Shown here: piece after piece, positions 28,763 to 36,983 of the stretch
Position numbering within the stretch: the first letter of the stretch is position 1
Layout of the letters: every line of letters starts with the position of its first letter
Assembly: GCF_009908315.1 (NCBI RefSeq)
Contig: NZ_JAAATW010000001.1
Location: 744,001 to 808,000 of the forward strand
Reading direction: 5' to 3'
Length of the DNA: 64,000 nucleotides
Source: Paragemmobacter ruber
GTDB lineage: Bacteria; Pseudomonadota; Alphaproteobacteria; Rhodobacterales; Rhodobacteraceae
Position numbers and translations under genes: made by a program
The notes under the pieces: generated by a model
What the model saw: the letters and a program-made list of their open reading frames with translations, nothing else
What the model was told of the DNA's origin: nothing
Databases searched by the model: none

Positions 28763-28958
28763 GGCGATCCCGGTCAATATGGCCCACGTTACTTAGTGTT
28801 GCGACTCACGGGGCAAGAGGGATGACACAATTTCGATGCCCAGATCACGTTTCCGTTGGGCTGCGCATCACCTTGAAACTCCGGCTCGACAGAACCGTAA
28901 GTCAGCGCATTTGCAGCGCTGGCGTACTGGGTTTGGGACAGGAAAAGGGCGGTTAGAG

Positions 28959-29699
28959 ATGGGCATGCGCAACTGGCTGGGTCTCGCGCGATCGCTGGCG
29001 ATCTATAACAATCCGCTGCGCACCCTGCCTCTGCGGCGGTTCTATCGCAGCCTGCTGTCACCCGGCGATCTGGCCTTCGACATCGGCGCCCATGTCGGCA
29101 CGCGCGCCCGCGCGATGCGCGGTGCCGGGGCGCGGGTGGTCGCACTGGAACCGCAGGAACCCTTCGCCAGCTTCCTGCGCCGCACCCTGCCCCGCGACAT
29201 CCACCTGATCGAGGCTGCCGCCGGCCCGCAGGAAACCGTGGCCGAGATGGCGGTCTCCTCGCTCCATCCCACCGTCTCCTCGCTGCAGCCGGATTTCGCC
29301 GCCACCGCCGGGGCCACGCCCGGCTTTGCCCATGTGAAATGGGACCGTCGCCAGCAGGTTCGCGTCACCACACTCGACCGTCTGATCGCCGAACATGGGA
29401 TGCCCGCCTACGTGAAGATTGATGTCGAGGGGTTTGAACTCGACGTGCTTGCCGGCGTGTCGCGGCCGCTCCCGCTGGTATCGGTGGAATATCTGCCTGA
29501 TCTGCCCGATCAGACCGTCCGCGTGATCGAAAGGCTGCAAAGCCTTGGCGCTTACCGCTTCAACCCGGTGCAGGGCGAGGCGGGGCGCTTCCTGTGGTCC
29601 GACTGGCGCAAGGCGACCGACACGGTCGCCTGGCTGCGCGCCCTGCCGCCGGGCAGCCGATCCGGCGATCTCTATGCCCGGCTGCAATCGGCGAAATAA
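28959..29699 (+). CDS. FkbM-family SAM-dependent methyltransferase
   Basis: 246 residues from the ATG at 28959. 'LAFDIGAHVGTRARAMRGAG' is motif I and 'VVALEPQEPFASFLRR' follows; the family hallmark 'YVKIDVEGFELDVLAGVS' is present near residue 155. FkbM enzymes O-methylate sugars or small metabolites. Divergent from the ribA operon across a 196-bp gap. Its last 28 bp overlap the end of the convergent AarF-type gene. Confidence 0.88.
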   Translation: MGMRNWLGLARSLAIYNNPLRTLPLRRFYRSLLSPGDLAFDIGAHVGTRARAMRGAGARVVALEPQEPFASFLRRTLPRDIHLIEAAAGPQETVAEMAVSSLHPTVSSLQPDFAATAGATPGFAHVKWDRRQQVRVTTLDRLIAEHGMPAYVKIDVEGFELDVLAGVSRPLPLVSVEYLPDLPDQTVRVIERLQSLGAYRFNPVQGEAGRFLWSDWRKATDTVAWLRALPPGSRSGDLYARLQSAK

Positions 29700-31000
29700 G
29701 GGCCCATCACCGCGTCCAGATCGACCCGCGCTCGCAACCGTGAAGCCAGCAGATAGAGCCCGCCGAATTTGCGATGCAGGAACAGCACCTCGGGCGGTGG
29801 CACGTGCCACAGATCGGGGTCCATGCCCAAGGCCATCGCCCGATCACGCAACTCCATGACCAGATCGCGCTGCCCGAAATCAAAGATGCCGCCCTTCCGC
29901 AACGGCCCAAAGGCCAGCTCGGCAAGCTCCAGCACCGCCCGTCTGTGGCCATCGGTCAGGCCATCTGGCAGATAGCCCATCTCCACCATGGCGCGCAGCA
30001 TCGCCTCCGGCTCGCCCGCGATCCCGGTCTGCACCACCGCGCGCAGGCGCGGCGCCAGCCCCGGCGAAAAGCTGCGCGCTGCGCCAAAATCCAGAAGCAC
30101 GATCCGGCCCGTTTCTGCCTGCCAGCGAAAATTGGCAAAGTTCGGGTCGGTCTGCATCAGGTTGAAAACGAACACCTCTTCCAGAACCAGCCCGATAAGC
30201 CGCGCCGCCACCCGATCGCGCAGGGACTGTTCGGCGTTCTCGAGGCTCTCAATCGGCTGGCTGTCTAGGTAATCCATCGCCAGCACGTCGTCGCCCGACA
30301 GATCGTTCTGCGGCACCGGCACCACGAACCCCGGACGTCCGTCCAACAGCGCCCCGAATCGCCGCATCTGCGCCGCCTCGCGCCGGTAATCCGCCTCTTC
30401 GTGCAGCTGCCGCTTCGCCTCGGCCAGAAGCGGCCCCACGTCCAGCCGCCCCGGTACCAAGCCCGACAGCCGCAGCAGCGCCGCCACATTATCCACGTCA
30501 CTGTCGATGCTGGCCCTTACGCCCGGATATTGCACCTTGATCGCCAGATCGCGCCCGTCCTTCGTCTGCGCCCGATGCACCTGCCCGATCGACGCCGAGG
30601 CGACGGGCCGCACGTCAAATCGTCGAAACCGCGACAGCCAGCCCACGCCCCAGGCCCGATCGAGGACCCGCCGCAACTGCACCGGTGGCATCGGCTCGGC
30701 ATCCGCGCGCAACCGGGCAAGGATGGCCGACAGTTCGGACGGCAGCATCTCGCCCGCATCCATTGACAGAAGCTGCCCCACCTTCATCGCGGCCCCGCGC
30801 AGCTGCGCCAGCTGATCCGTCACCCGCCGCGCATTTGCAGGCGTCAGGATCAGGTCACCCAGCCGTGGCCGTTCCCCTTGGGCCAGCCGCAGCGCGCCTT
30901 CGGCAAGTACCCGGCCACCGATCCCCGTGGCCAACCCGCCCAGCGCCATCATCCGCCGCACCCGCCCGGCAGGCACCGCCTTGCCCTCGCGCTCATCCAT
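29672..31000 (-). CDS. ABC1/AarF/UbiB-family atypical kinase
   Basis: 442 residues from the ATG at 31000. The family-specific 'QLRGAAMKVGQLLSMDAGE' (KxGQ) is near residue 75, the A-rich nucleotide loop is 'ASASIGQVHRA', the kinase lysine is in 'LAIKVQYPGV', and 'TDPNFANFRWQ' with 'IVLLDFGAAR' are the catalytic and metal loops. These ATPases support ubiquinone synthesis (UbiB) or lipid and isoprenoid extraction. Because ubiB usually lies with ubiE, this is more likely a second family member. It overlaps the IMPase gene by 8 bp. Confidence 0.9.
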   Translation of the reverse strand: MDEREGKAVPAGRVRRMMALGGLATGIGGRVLAEGALRLAQGERPRLGDLILTPANARRVTDQLAQLRGAAMKVGQLLSMDAGEMLPSELSAILARLRADAEPMPPVQLRRVLDRAWGVGWLSRFRRFDVRPVASASIGQVHRAQTKDGRDLAIKVQYPGVRASIDSDVDNVAALLRLSGLVPGRLDVGPLLAEAKRQLHEEADYRREAAQMRRFGALLDGRPGFVVPVPQNDLSGDDVLAMDYLDSQPIESLENAEQSLRDRVAARLIGLVLEEVFVFNLMQTDPNFANFRWQAETGRIVLLDFGAARSFSPGLAPRLRAVVQTGIAGEPEAMLRAMVEMGYLPDGLTDGHRRAVLELAELAFGPLRKGGIFDFGQRDLVMELRDRAMALGMDPDLWHVPPPEVLFLHRKFGGLYLLASRLRARVDLDAVMGPYFADCSRA

Positions 31001-31775
31001 CGCGCAGCACTCCGGCAAAGGTATCGAACAGCGCAGGCACTGCCGCCACCACGGTTCCCGTCGCCCAAGGATCCTCGTCCGGCGTCCAGCCTTCGACCTG
31101 TACCCCTGCGGCCGCCATCAGCGCCAGCCCGGCCCCGATATCCCAAAGCTGCAACCGCCGTTCCCAGAACCCGTCCAGCCGCCCCGCCGCGACATAGGCA
31201 AGGTCCAGCGCAGCCGCCCCCATCCGCCGCACGCCTGCGCAATGCGGCATAAGTCGCGCGATGTCTGCGGCATGGGCGGCGATATGGGCCATACCGCCGA
31301 AGGGGATGCCGGTGCCGAACAGCGCCTCGCGCATCGCATCCGTCCCGGCGGGTCCGACCGTGCGACCGTTCAATGTGATCCCCCCGCCGGGGGCGGTGGC
31401 AAAGGTCTCGCCCCTCAGCGGATCGTGGACAACGCCCAGAACTGGCCGCCCCGCCACCTCCAGCCCGATGGACACGCACCAATGCGGCAGCCCGCGCAGA
31501 AAATTCGTCGTCCCGTCCAGCGGATCGACGACCCATCGTCGGCCGCCCGCCGCTGCCCCCGTCTCTTCGCCCAGCCAGCCATCCCCGGGCCACCCGCCCA
31601 GCAGCCGGGCGCGCAGATGCGCCTCGGCGGCAACATCGGCTTCGGACACGAAATCCCCGGCCCGTTTTGAGGTCACCGTCAACCGCTCACGCGCCCTGTA
31701 GTGCGCCAGGAGGATCTCGCCCGCCTCTTCCGCCGCGGCCACCGCTGCCGCAAGTTCCTGCTGAAGATTGGTCAT
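30993..31775 (-). CDS. Inositol monophosphatase-family phosphatase
   Basis: 260 residues. The Mg2+ and Li+ site is complete: the glutamate in 'GDGWLGEETG', 'WVVDPLDGTTNFLRGLPHW' and 'LQLWDIGAGLALMAAAGVQ'. The family hydrolyses inositol phosphates, fructose 1,6-bisphosphate or 3'-phosphoadenosine phosphates in the cytoplasm; the sequence does not separate these. Overlapped on both sides by the GT4 and AarF-type genes, so one transcript is likely. Confidence 0.9.
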   Translation of the reverse strand: MTNLQQELAAAVAAAEEAGEILLAHYRARERLTVTSKRAGDFVSEADVAAEAHLRARLLGGWPGDGWLGEETGAAAGGRRWVVDPLDGTTNFLRGLPHWCVSIGLEVAGRPVLGVVHDPLRGETFATAPGGGITLNGRTVGPAGTDAMREALFGTGIPFGGMAHIAAHAADIARLMPHCAGVRRMGAAALDLAYVAAGRLDGFWERRLQLWDIGAGLALMAAAGVQVEGWTPDEDPWATGTVVAAVPALFDTFAGVLRDG

Positions 31776-32833
31776 GCCGCCATCTCAGGCTTTCGCAGAA
31801 CTGCCACCGCGCGTCGCGCAACATCGTCCCAGCCGGGCAGCGCCTCCCCGGCGCGCCGCGCCGCCGCCGCCATCGTGGCGCGACGGGCTTCGTCCGACAG
31901 CAAGGACCGCAGCGCCCCGGCAAAAGCGCCCGCATCATCCGCCGCGACCAGCAGACCTGCCCCGCGCGGCACGGTATCGGGCACCGCGCCCGTCCGGCAG
32001 CTGACGATGGGCAGGCCCTGCGCCAAGGCTTCGGCGAAGACGATCCCATATCCTTCATATCGGGTGGCCAGCGCGAAGACCGACGCCCTCGCATAAAGCT
32101 GATCCCGCTCCGCCATACCGATCCCTTGGGCCAAGCGCACCCTTTCGGTCAGGCCCCACTCGGCGATCTGCCGCTCCAGTTGCGCGACATAGCCTGCATC
32201 CCATGGCGTCCCCGCGATCACGGCCTGCCAATTCAGGTCAGGAAGACGCGCCAGCGCGTCGATCAGCACGTCATGCCCCTTGCGCGGATGCAGCAAGCCG
32301 ACGGACAGGATCAGAGGAGGGGTCGCCTTCTCCTGCACCGCGACAGTCACCCGGTCGAGCCCCGGCACAAGGACGGTGATCTTTTCCTCCGGCACGCGAT
32401 ACTCGGCCACCAGCACCGCCTTGGTATGCGGGCTTGGCACGATCACATGCCGGGCCAGCGCAAGGTTGTCCGCCTCTCTGCGCCGCAGGGCCGTCGCAAC
32501 ACTGGCCTCCAGTGCTGTCTCCAGCGCAAGGGGATGGTGCACCAGCGCAACGATCGGTGCCGCGATCCGCGCCACCGCGTCCGTAGGCAGCGCCCCGAAT
32601 GCGAGGCCGTCTATGATGACAGGCGTATCGGCAGGCAGGTCCTGCAATTGTGCCACGGCAGTTTGCATGGCCCCTTCATCCGGCTGCGGAAAGCCTTCGG
32701 GCAACGTCACCACGGTGATGCCATGCCCCAGCGCCATCAGGCTTTCCACCAGCCTGCGATCATAGAACGATCCGCCCGTCTGCGTGGTCAACGCGCCGGG
32801 GACGGCGAAGGCGGCGAAAGGTTTCGAAGGCAT
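31772..32833 (-). CDS. Family 4 (GT-B) glycosyltransferase
   Basis: 353 residues. The C-terminal domain shows the GT4 donor-site features 'ILSVGLLHPRKGHDVLIDAL' and 'TRYEGYGIVFAEALAQGLPI' (the E-x7-E motif), with 'HHPLALETALEASVATALRR' before them in the acceptor half. It transfers a sugar from a nucleotide donor to an unidentified lipid or small-molecule acceptor. First gene of a three-gene unit with the IMPase and AarF-type kinase, all overlapping. Confidence 0.9.
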   Translation of the reverse strand: MPSKPFAAFAVPGALTTQTGGSFYDRRLVESLMALGHGITVVTLPEGFPQPDEGAMQTAVAQLQDLPADTPVIIDGLAFGALPTDAVARIAAPIVALVHHPLALETALEASVATALRRREADNLALARHVIVPSPHTKAVLVAEYRVPEEKITVLVPGLDRVTVAVQEKATPPLILSVGLLHPRKGHDVLIDALARLPDLNWQAVIAGTPWDAGYVAQLERQIAEWGLTERVRLAQGIGMAERDQLYARASVFALATRYEGYGIVFAEALAQGLPIVSCRTGAVPDTVPRGAGLLVAADDAGAFAGALRSLLSDEARRATMAAAARRAGEALPGWDDVARRAVAVLRKPEMAA

Positions 32834-32982
32834 CGGGCATCCGCTCCGTCCGGGCGCAGCCAGAACGCGGCCTGCGCGCGTCAGATAGGGGCGCCGGGCC
32901 CGACATCAACTGTCACAAACCTGCCGATCCACACGGCGCGCGTGCCATCCTCTGCGACGGGCGGGCAGATCAAACCCGCCTT

Positions 32983-33046
32983 GCCGGAGATGGGCGCATC
33001 CGGGCGGCACCCCCATGCCATAGCCCCGAATGCGCCCATCTCCGGC
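32983..33046. repeat. Perfect 17-bp inverted repeat
   Basis: GCCGGAGATGGGCGCAT (32983-32999) and ATGCGCCCATCTCCGGC (33030-33046) are exact complements separated by 30 bp, downstream of the small minus-strand gene and upstream of the GT4 gene. No T-run follows. It may be a terminator stem or the trace of a small mobile repeat. Confidence 0.85.
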
Positions 33047-33112
33047 GGCGGCCTGCAGCCGACCCCCACGGCGCTGCAGACCCGTCCGACCGGTTAGGCC
33101 GCTGCCAAGCCC

Positions 33113-33403
33113 CTATTCGGCCGCGGTCATCCCGGCCGCACAGCGGCGACCCGGAACCTCCTCCACCCGCAGGCTGACAAGGGTGGCATCCGCCCCGCTG
33201 CGCGCCAGAAGGTCGCCGATCCGCGGCGTCTCCATGAATCGATGCAGCGCGACGCCCTGATCGGCTGTCGCGATCTCGACCACCCAGACCTTCCTGGTAC
33301 CGATCAGTTCCTGCCGCCTGCGGCGCGCGCGATCCAACAGACGCTCGCCCGACCGTTCGGCCTGTCGGAAGGCGCCGATGTAGCTTACCTGCGCCCCGGT
33401 CAT
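33113..33403 (-). CDS. Small protein of unknown function
   Basis: 96 residues, no recognised domain. Support for a real gene is the strong GGAGGA ribosome site 7 bp before the ATG at 33403 and a balanced amino-acid composition. A very basic helix 'LLDRARRRRQELIGTRK' is followed by 'VWVVEIATADQGVALHRFME' and a short hydrophobic-acidic C-terminal half. No signal peptide or membrane segment. The basic stretch could bind nucleic acid, but this is only a guess. Isolated between the GT4 operon and cspA. Confidence 0.6.
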   Translation of the reverse strand: MTGAQVSYIGAFRQAERSGERLLDRARRRRQELIGTRKVWVVEIATADQGVALHRFMETPRIGDLLARSGADATLVSLRVEEVPGRRCAAGMTAAE

Positions 33404-34099
33404 GCCCGGTCCTCCAGCCCCGTCTCCGGCGCACATCCCGGCCCGACCTTCCACAAGGCGACCTCCGCCCCTAGCTTTAACGACATCATCTACCCTTTCC
33501 GACCCGTCCGTCGGCGCTGCTGGCGCTTGCCGGAATGTGGCAAAATTCGGGCAATTTCGTGACATAAGAAGGTCTTGCGATCTGCTGGCCAAAGGTCCCG
33601 GACCATGCGCGAAAGCGGCCCCGATCTAAGGACGCCCCTTCGCAGCACAGCCAGACAAAGGCAGGTCCGCGCCATATCCCCGCGCGGCAGCGCCGCTGGG
33701 GGGCGCCGGCAACCGGTAAGGGCCGTGGGTGCGCCTGTCGCCGGATGTCCCCCTTCCTTGATCGGTCACATCGCGGGATGCGCAGGATCCGTCGGTGGAT
33801 TTTCCATGGCCCGCAGGTAGACAGCAGATAGACAGGGGTCGAACGTCGCCCCCTCTGCAGACGCAAGCGGAGCCCCGACCTGCTGACGCAATGGCAACCA
33901 TAACGGCGACCAGACAGGACATAGGGATGGAATTAACCCCAATTTTCTTGATTTTCAGGCAATCTGCGCTCATATCCGTCGGGCGACGTTAACTCTACTC
34001 GACTTCTGTCTTCGGATTTTCCGGCCACAGCATCGACCAAGCTGACGGGGCCAGGCCGCCGCACAGTGCGGGCGGCAGACTTTGACAGGAGACTTCACG
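33404..34099. other. Long intergenic region upstream of cspA
   Basis: About 700 bp without an acceptable gene. The part near 33530-33570 is A/T-rich and could be the promoter of the small minus-strand gene. The part from about 33925 to 34020 is also A/T-rich (for example AATTTTCTTGATTTTCAGGC) and probably carries the cspA promoter and the start of a long leader, which is usual for cold-shock genes. Open frames in the middle have no domain and atypical composition. Confidence 0.5.
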
Positions 34100-34306
34100 A
34101 TGGCCAAGGGCACCGTGAAATGGTTCAATGAAACCAAAGGCTACGGCTTCATCGCCCCGGAAGGCGGCAAGAAGGACGTGTTCGTTCACATCACCGCGCT
34201 GGAGCGTGCTGGCCTGCGCGGCCTGAAGGACGGCCAAGCCGTGACCTTCGACATCGAAGCCGGCCGTGACGGCCGCGAATCGGCCACGAACCTCGCGCTG
34301 GCCTGA
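34100..34306 (+). CDS. cspA: Cold-shock protein (CspA family)
   Basis: 68 residues from the ATG at 34100, preceded by CAGGAGA. The OB fold shows both RNA-binding motifs: RNP1 'KGYGFIAPE' and RNP2 'DVFVHITAL', after the family start '[13 protein letters not shown]'. It binds single-stranded RNA and melts secondary structure. The long leader upstream fits post-transcriptional control. A terminator hairpin follows within 30 bp. Confidence 0.96.
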   Translation: MAKGTVKWFNETKGYGFIAPEGGKKDVFVHITALERAGLRGLKDGQAVTFDIEAGRDGRESATNLALA

Positions 34307-34331
34307 TCTTCGGGTTCCGCTCATCACCGTT

Positions 34332-34358
34332 CGGGCGCAACTGTCACGGTTGCGCCCG
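34332..34358 (+). terminator. Terminator of cspA
   Basis: CGGGCGCAAC and GTTGCGCCCG form a 10-bp perfect stem with a 7-nt loop, followed by the T-rich TTCGTGTTTCTG. Confidence 0.75.
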
Positions 34359-34459
34359 TTCGTGTTTCTGACAGCCCGTCCAAGCGCAACGTCTATCCGC
34401 GACATGGCGATCGGCCTTATCTGCTAGCCACCGCCCGGTGCGTGCTGCAAGTTCGGGTC

Positions 34460-35404
34460 ATGACGACGCCTGATTACACCCGCCTCATCGACGCATCCAC
34501 CTGGGACTTCATCCACAGGTCCGAGGCCGCCTATCCCCCCGACACCGCCAGCCTGACCATCGCCGACCAACGCGCCATCTACGATGCGATGTGCCGCGGG
34601 TTCCACCGGGGCTACCCGCCCGGGATCACGTCCAAGGATCGGCTCTTTGGCGGGGTGCCCTGCCGTCATTACCCCGGGACAGACGGCACAATTGTCTATT
34701 TCCACGGTGGCGGCTTCGTCGTGGGTGGCCTGCACAGCCATGATGATGTCTGCGCCGATCTCTGCGCGGCCACGGGTCTGCATGTCGTCTCTGTCGACTA
34801 CCGGCTCTGCCCCGAACACCCCCACCCCGCCGCGTTTGACGATGCCTGCGCCGCAACCCTGGCCGTTGCCGCGGAACTTCCCGCACCGCTCCTCCTTGCA
34901 GGCGACAGCGCGGGCGGGAACCTTGCCGCCGCCACCGCCCATGCGCTTGGCCGGCATGGCCAGCACGGGATCGCCGGGCAGGTGCTGATCTATCCCGGTC
35001 TGGGCGGAGACACCGATCACGGCTCCTACCTCACCCACGCCCATGCGCCCATGCTGACCCGTGATGACGTGCTGTTCTACGGCGGCATCCGCCACGGCAA
35101 CGCCCCCCCGCCCCCGGCTGATCCAAGTTTCGCCCCCCTCTCCGACCACGATTTTACCGGCCTTCCCCCGACCCTCGCCATCGCCGCCGAATGCGATCCG
35201 CTGGCCGACGATGCCGGCGCCTATGCCGCCCGTCTTGCCGCCGCCGGAACCCCCGCCCGCGCCGTCATCGAAACCGGCCTCGTCCATGGCTACTTGCGCG
35301 CCCGCACCACCGTGCCCCGCGCTGCGGCCAGCTTTGCCCGCATCACCCGCACCCTGTCCGCCATGGCCCGCGGCACATGGCCCGAAACGGAGGACCACGC
35401 ATGA
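34460..35404 (+). CDS. Alpha/beta hydrolase, hormone-sensitive-lipase-type esterase
   Basis: 314 residues from the ATG at 34460; a GTG at 34442 is an alternative. The oxyanion motif 'IVYFHGGGFVVGGLHSH', the nucleophile elbow 'LLLAGDSAGGNLAAA', the acid in 'AAECDPLADDAGAY' and the histidine in 'GLVHGYLRA' form a complete triad. The family cleaves short-chain esters in the cytoplasm; N-formylkynurenine-type amides are another known use. Its stop overlaps the class II aldolase start (ATGA), so the two work in one operon. Confidence 0.88.
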   Translation: MTTPDYTRLIDASTWDFIHRSEAAYPPDTASLTIADQRAIYDAMCRGFHRGYPPGITSKDRLFGGVPCRHYPGTDGTIVYFHGGGFVVGGLHSHDDVCADLCAATGLHVVSVDYRLCPEHPHPAAFDDACAATLAVAAELPAPLLLAGDSAGGNLAAATAHALGRHGQHGIAGQVLIYPGLGGDTDHGSYLTHAHAPMLTRDDVLFYGGIRHGNAPPPPADPSFAPLSDHDFTGLPPTLAIAAECDPLADDAGAYAARLAAAGTPARAVIETGLVHGYLRARTTVPRAAASFARITRTLSAMARGTWPETEDHA

Positions 35405-36150
35405 ACGCCCCGATCCCGAACCTTACCCACTGGCAGGAACGCTGCGACATGGCCGCCGCCTTCCGCTGGACGGCCCGCCTGAACATGCATGAGGCAGTGG
35501 CCAACCATTTCTCGCTCGCCGTGAACGCAGAGGGGACGCGCTTCCTGATCAATCCGAACGGTCGCCACTTCAGCCGGATCACCGCCTCCAGCCTGATCGA
35601 GATCGACGCCAACGATCCCGCCACCATGGCCCGCCCCGATGCCCCGGACCCCACGGCGTGGGGCCTGCACGGCTCCATCCACCGCGCGCTGCCCCATGCC
35701 CGCTGCGTGATGCACGTCCATTCCATCCACGCCACGGTTCTGGCCAGCCTCGCCGACTCTCGCCTTCCCGCGATCGACCAGAACAGCGCCATGTTCCACA
35801 ACCGCCTTGTCGTCGATGACCAGTACGGCGGCATGGCGTTCGAGGAAGAGGGCGCACGCTGCGCCGCCCTGCTGGCCGATCCCAAGACAACGGTGATGGT
35901 GATGGGCAATCACGGCGTGCTGGTCATCGGGCAAACCGTGGCCGAGGCGTTCAACCGTCTCTACTATTTCGAACGCGCGGCCGAGACCTATATCCGCGCC
36001 CTGCAGACGGGTCGCCCCCTGCGCGTGCTGCCGGACGCCATCGCCGAAAAGACCGCGCAGGAATGGGAGGCCTACCCCGGCTTTGCCGATGTCCACCTGC
36101 GCGAGTTGCGTACGATCCTTGATGAAGAAGCCGACAGCTACGCCCGCTAA
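35401..36150 (+). CDS. Class II aldolase/adducin family protein
   Basis: 249 residues. The zinc-binding histidines typical of L-fuculose-phosphate aldolase-type proteins are seen in 'CVMHVHSIHATVLASLAD' and 'MVMGNHGVLVIGQTVAEAF'; the N-terminal 'ANHFSLAVNAEGTRFLINP' replaces the usual NLS-x-R phosphate loop. Members catalyse retro-aldol cleavage, epimerisation or decarboxylation. The missing phosphate loop suggests a non-phosphorylated substrate. Coupled to the esterase gene, and convergent with the phosphodiesterase gene with a 4-bp overlap. Confidence 0.87.
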   Translation: MNAPIPNLTHWQERCDMAAAFRWTARLNMHEAVANHFSLAVNAEGTRFLINPNGRHFSRITASSLIEIDANDPATMARPDAPDPTAWGLHGSIHRALPHARCVMHVHSIHATVLASLADSRLPAIDQNSAMFHNRLVVDDQYGGMAFEEEGARCAALLADPKTTVMVMGNHGVLVIGQTVAEAFNRLYYFERAAETYIRALQTGRPLRVLPDAIAEKTAQEWEAYPGFADVHLRELRTILDEEADSYAR

Positions 36151-36983
36151 GGCACAAGGAAAGGCGCGGCCTTCATCGTGGGTGGCACGGGCACGCCCAT
36201 CCGCGTGAGGATCGACGGGGCGAGGGCGAGTTGGTCCAGAAGCGTGTCCTTGGGCGGCATCGCGCTGTCGCCGAAGTAATAGAAGGCAAAGTCCTGCTGC
36301 AACTCGCCCGCGCCGCCATGGTGGCCGCGCTCATCCTGCCCGTGATCGGCCGTCACGATCACCTCATACCCAGCGCGTCTCCAGCGATGGATGAACGGGG
36401 CCAGCTGTTCATCCAGAAGATAGCAGGCATGATCCATCGCGTCACAGTCATGGTGAAAGCGGTGGCCCATGCTATCCAGCGTGCAGGAATGATAGAGCCC
36501 GTAGTCGATCCCCTTCGCCTCGCACAGCCGCGTCAGCGTGGCGAAGAGGTCGTGATCCGACGGCGTCATCTGGTTGTCATGGCCATAACCCGCCATGGTG
36601 TGGAACCGCCCGTGATGGATCGGTCCTGCCTCTTCGTCATATTCGATATCGCGCACCGCATCGAAGGGGGCGCGCTGAAAGAATTCCGACCAGAAGGAAT
36701 GTGTCACCGCCCCGGTCCGCCGCCCCGCCCGGGCCAATTCGGAAAACACGTCCGGCAGGTCGATCTTGCGCACCGCGTAATTGCCCCAGATGCCATGCAC
36801 CTGCGGCGGCACGCCCGTGTGGATCGACGCGTAGCACGACGCCGAGGTGGAGGGCAGCACCGCCCGCATCCGCCACACCCGCGCCTCGCCCGATTGCACC
36901 CAGCCTTCCAGATTGCCGAACAGCCGCCGCCAGTTGCGATAGGGCACCCCGTCGATGAGGATCAGCAAAAGCTTACGCGCCAT
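36147..36983 (-). CDS. Alkaline phosphatase-superfamily (nucleotide pyrophosphatase/phosphodiesterase-like) protein
   Basis: 278 residues. Metal and nucleophile elements in order: 'LLLILIDGVPYRNWRRLF', 'MRAVLPSTSASCYASIHTG' (Thr/Ser nucleophile region), 'DSMGHRFHHDCDAMD' and 'VIVTADHGQDERGHHGG'. It is shorter than most NPP enzymes and has no signal peptide, so it probably acts in the cytoplasm on a phosphoester or phosphonate. The start overlaps the stop of the ABC ATPase gene (TGATG), tying it to the importer: the imported compound may be its substrate. Confidence 0.85.
   Translation of the reverse strand: MARKLLLILIDGVPYRNWRRLFGNLEGWVQSGEARVWRMRAVLPSTSASCYASIHTGVPPQVHGIWGNYAVRKIDLPDVFSELARAGRRTGAVTHSFWSEFFQRAPFDAVRDIEYDEEAGPIHHGRFHTMAGYGHDNQMTPSDHDLFATLTRLCEAKGIDYGLYHSCTLDSMGHRFHHDCDAMDHACYLLDEQLAPFIHRWRRAGYEVIVTADHGQDERGHHGGAGELQQDFAFYYFGDSAMPPKDTLLDQLALAPSILTRMGVPVPPTMKAAPFLVP

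Noticed and set aside
28763-28958. Possible FMN riboswitch upstream of ribA
   Set aside because: I looked for the conserved RFN-element core in the minus-strand leader and did not find it.
33626-33973. Minus-strand frame between the small gene and cspA
   Set aside because: Cysteine- and glycine-rich with no domain or ribosome site; the region looks like promoter and leader DNA.
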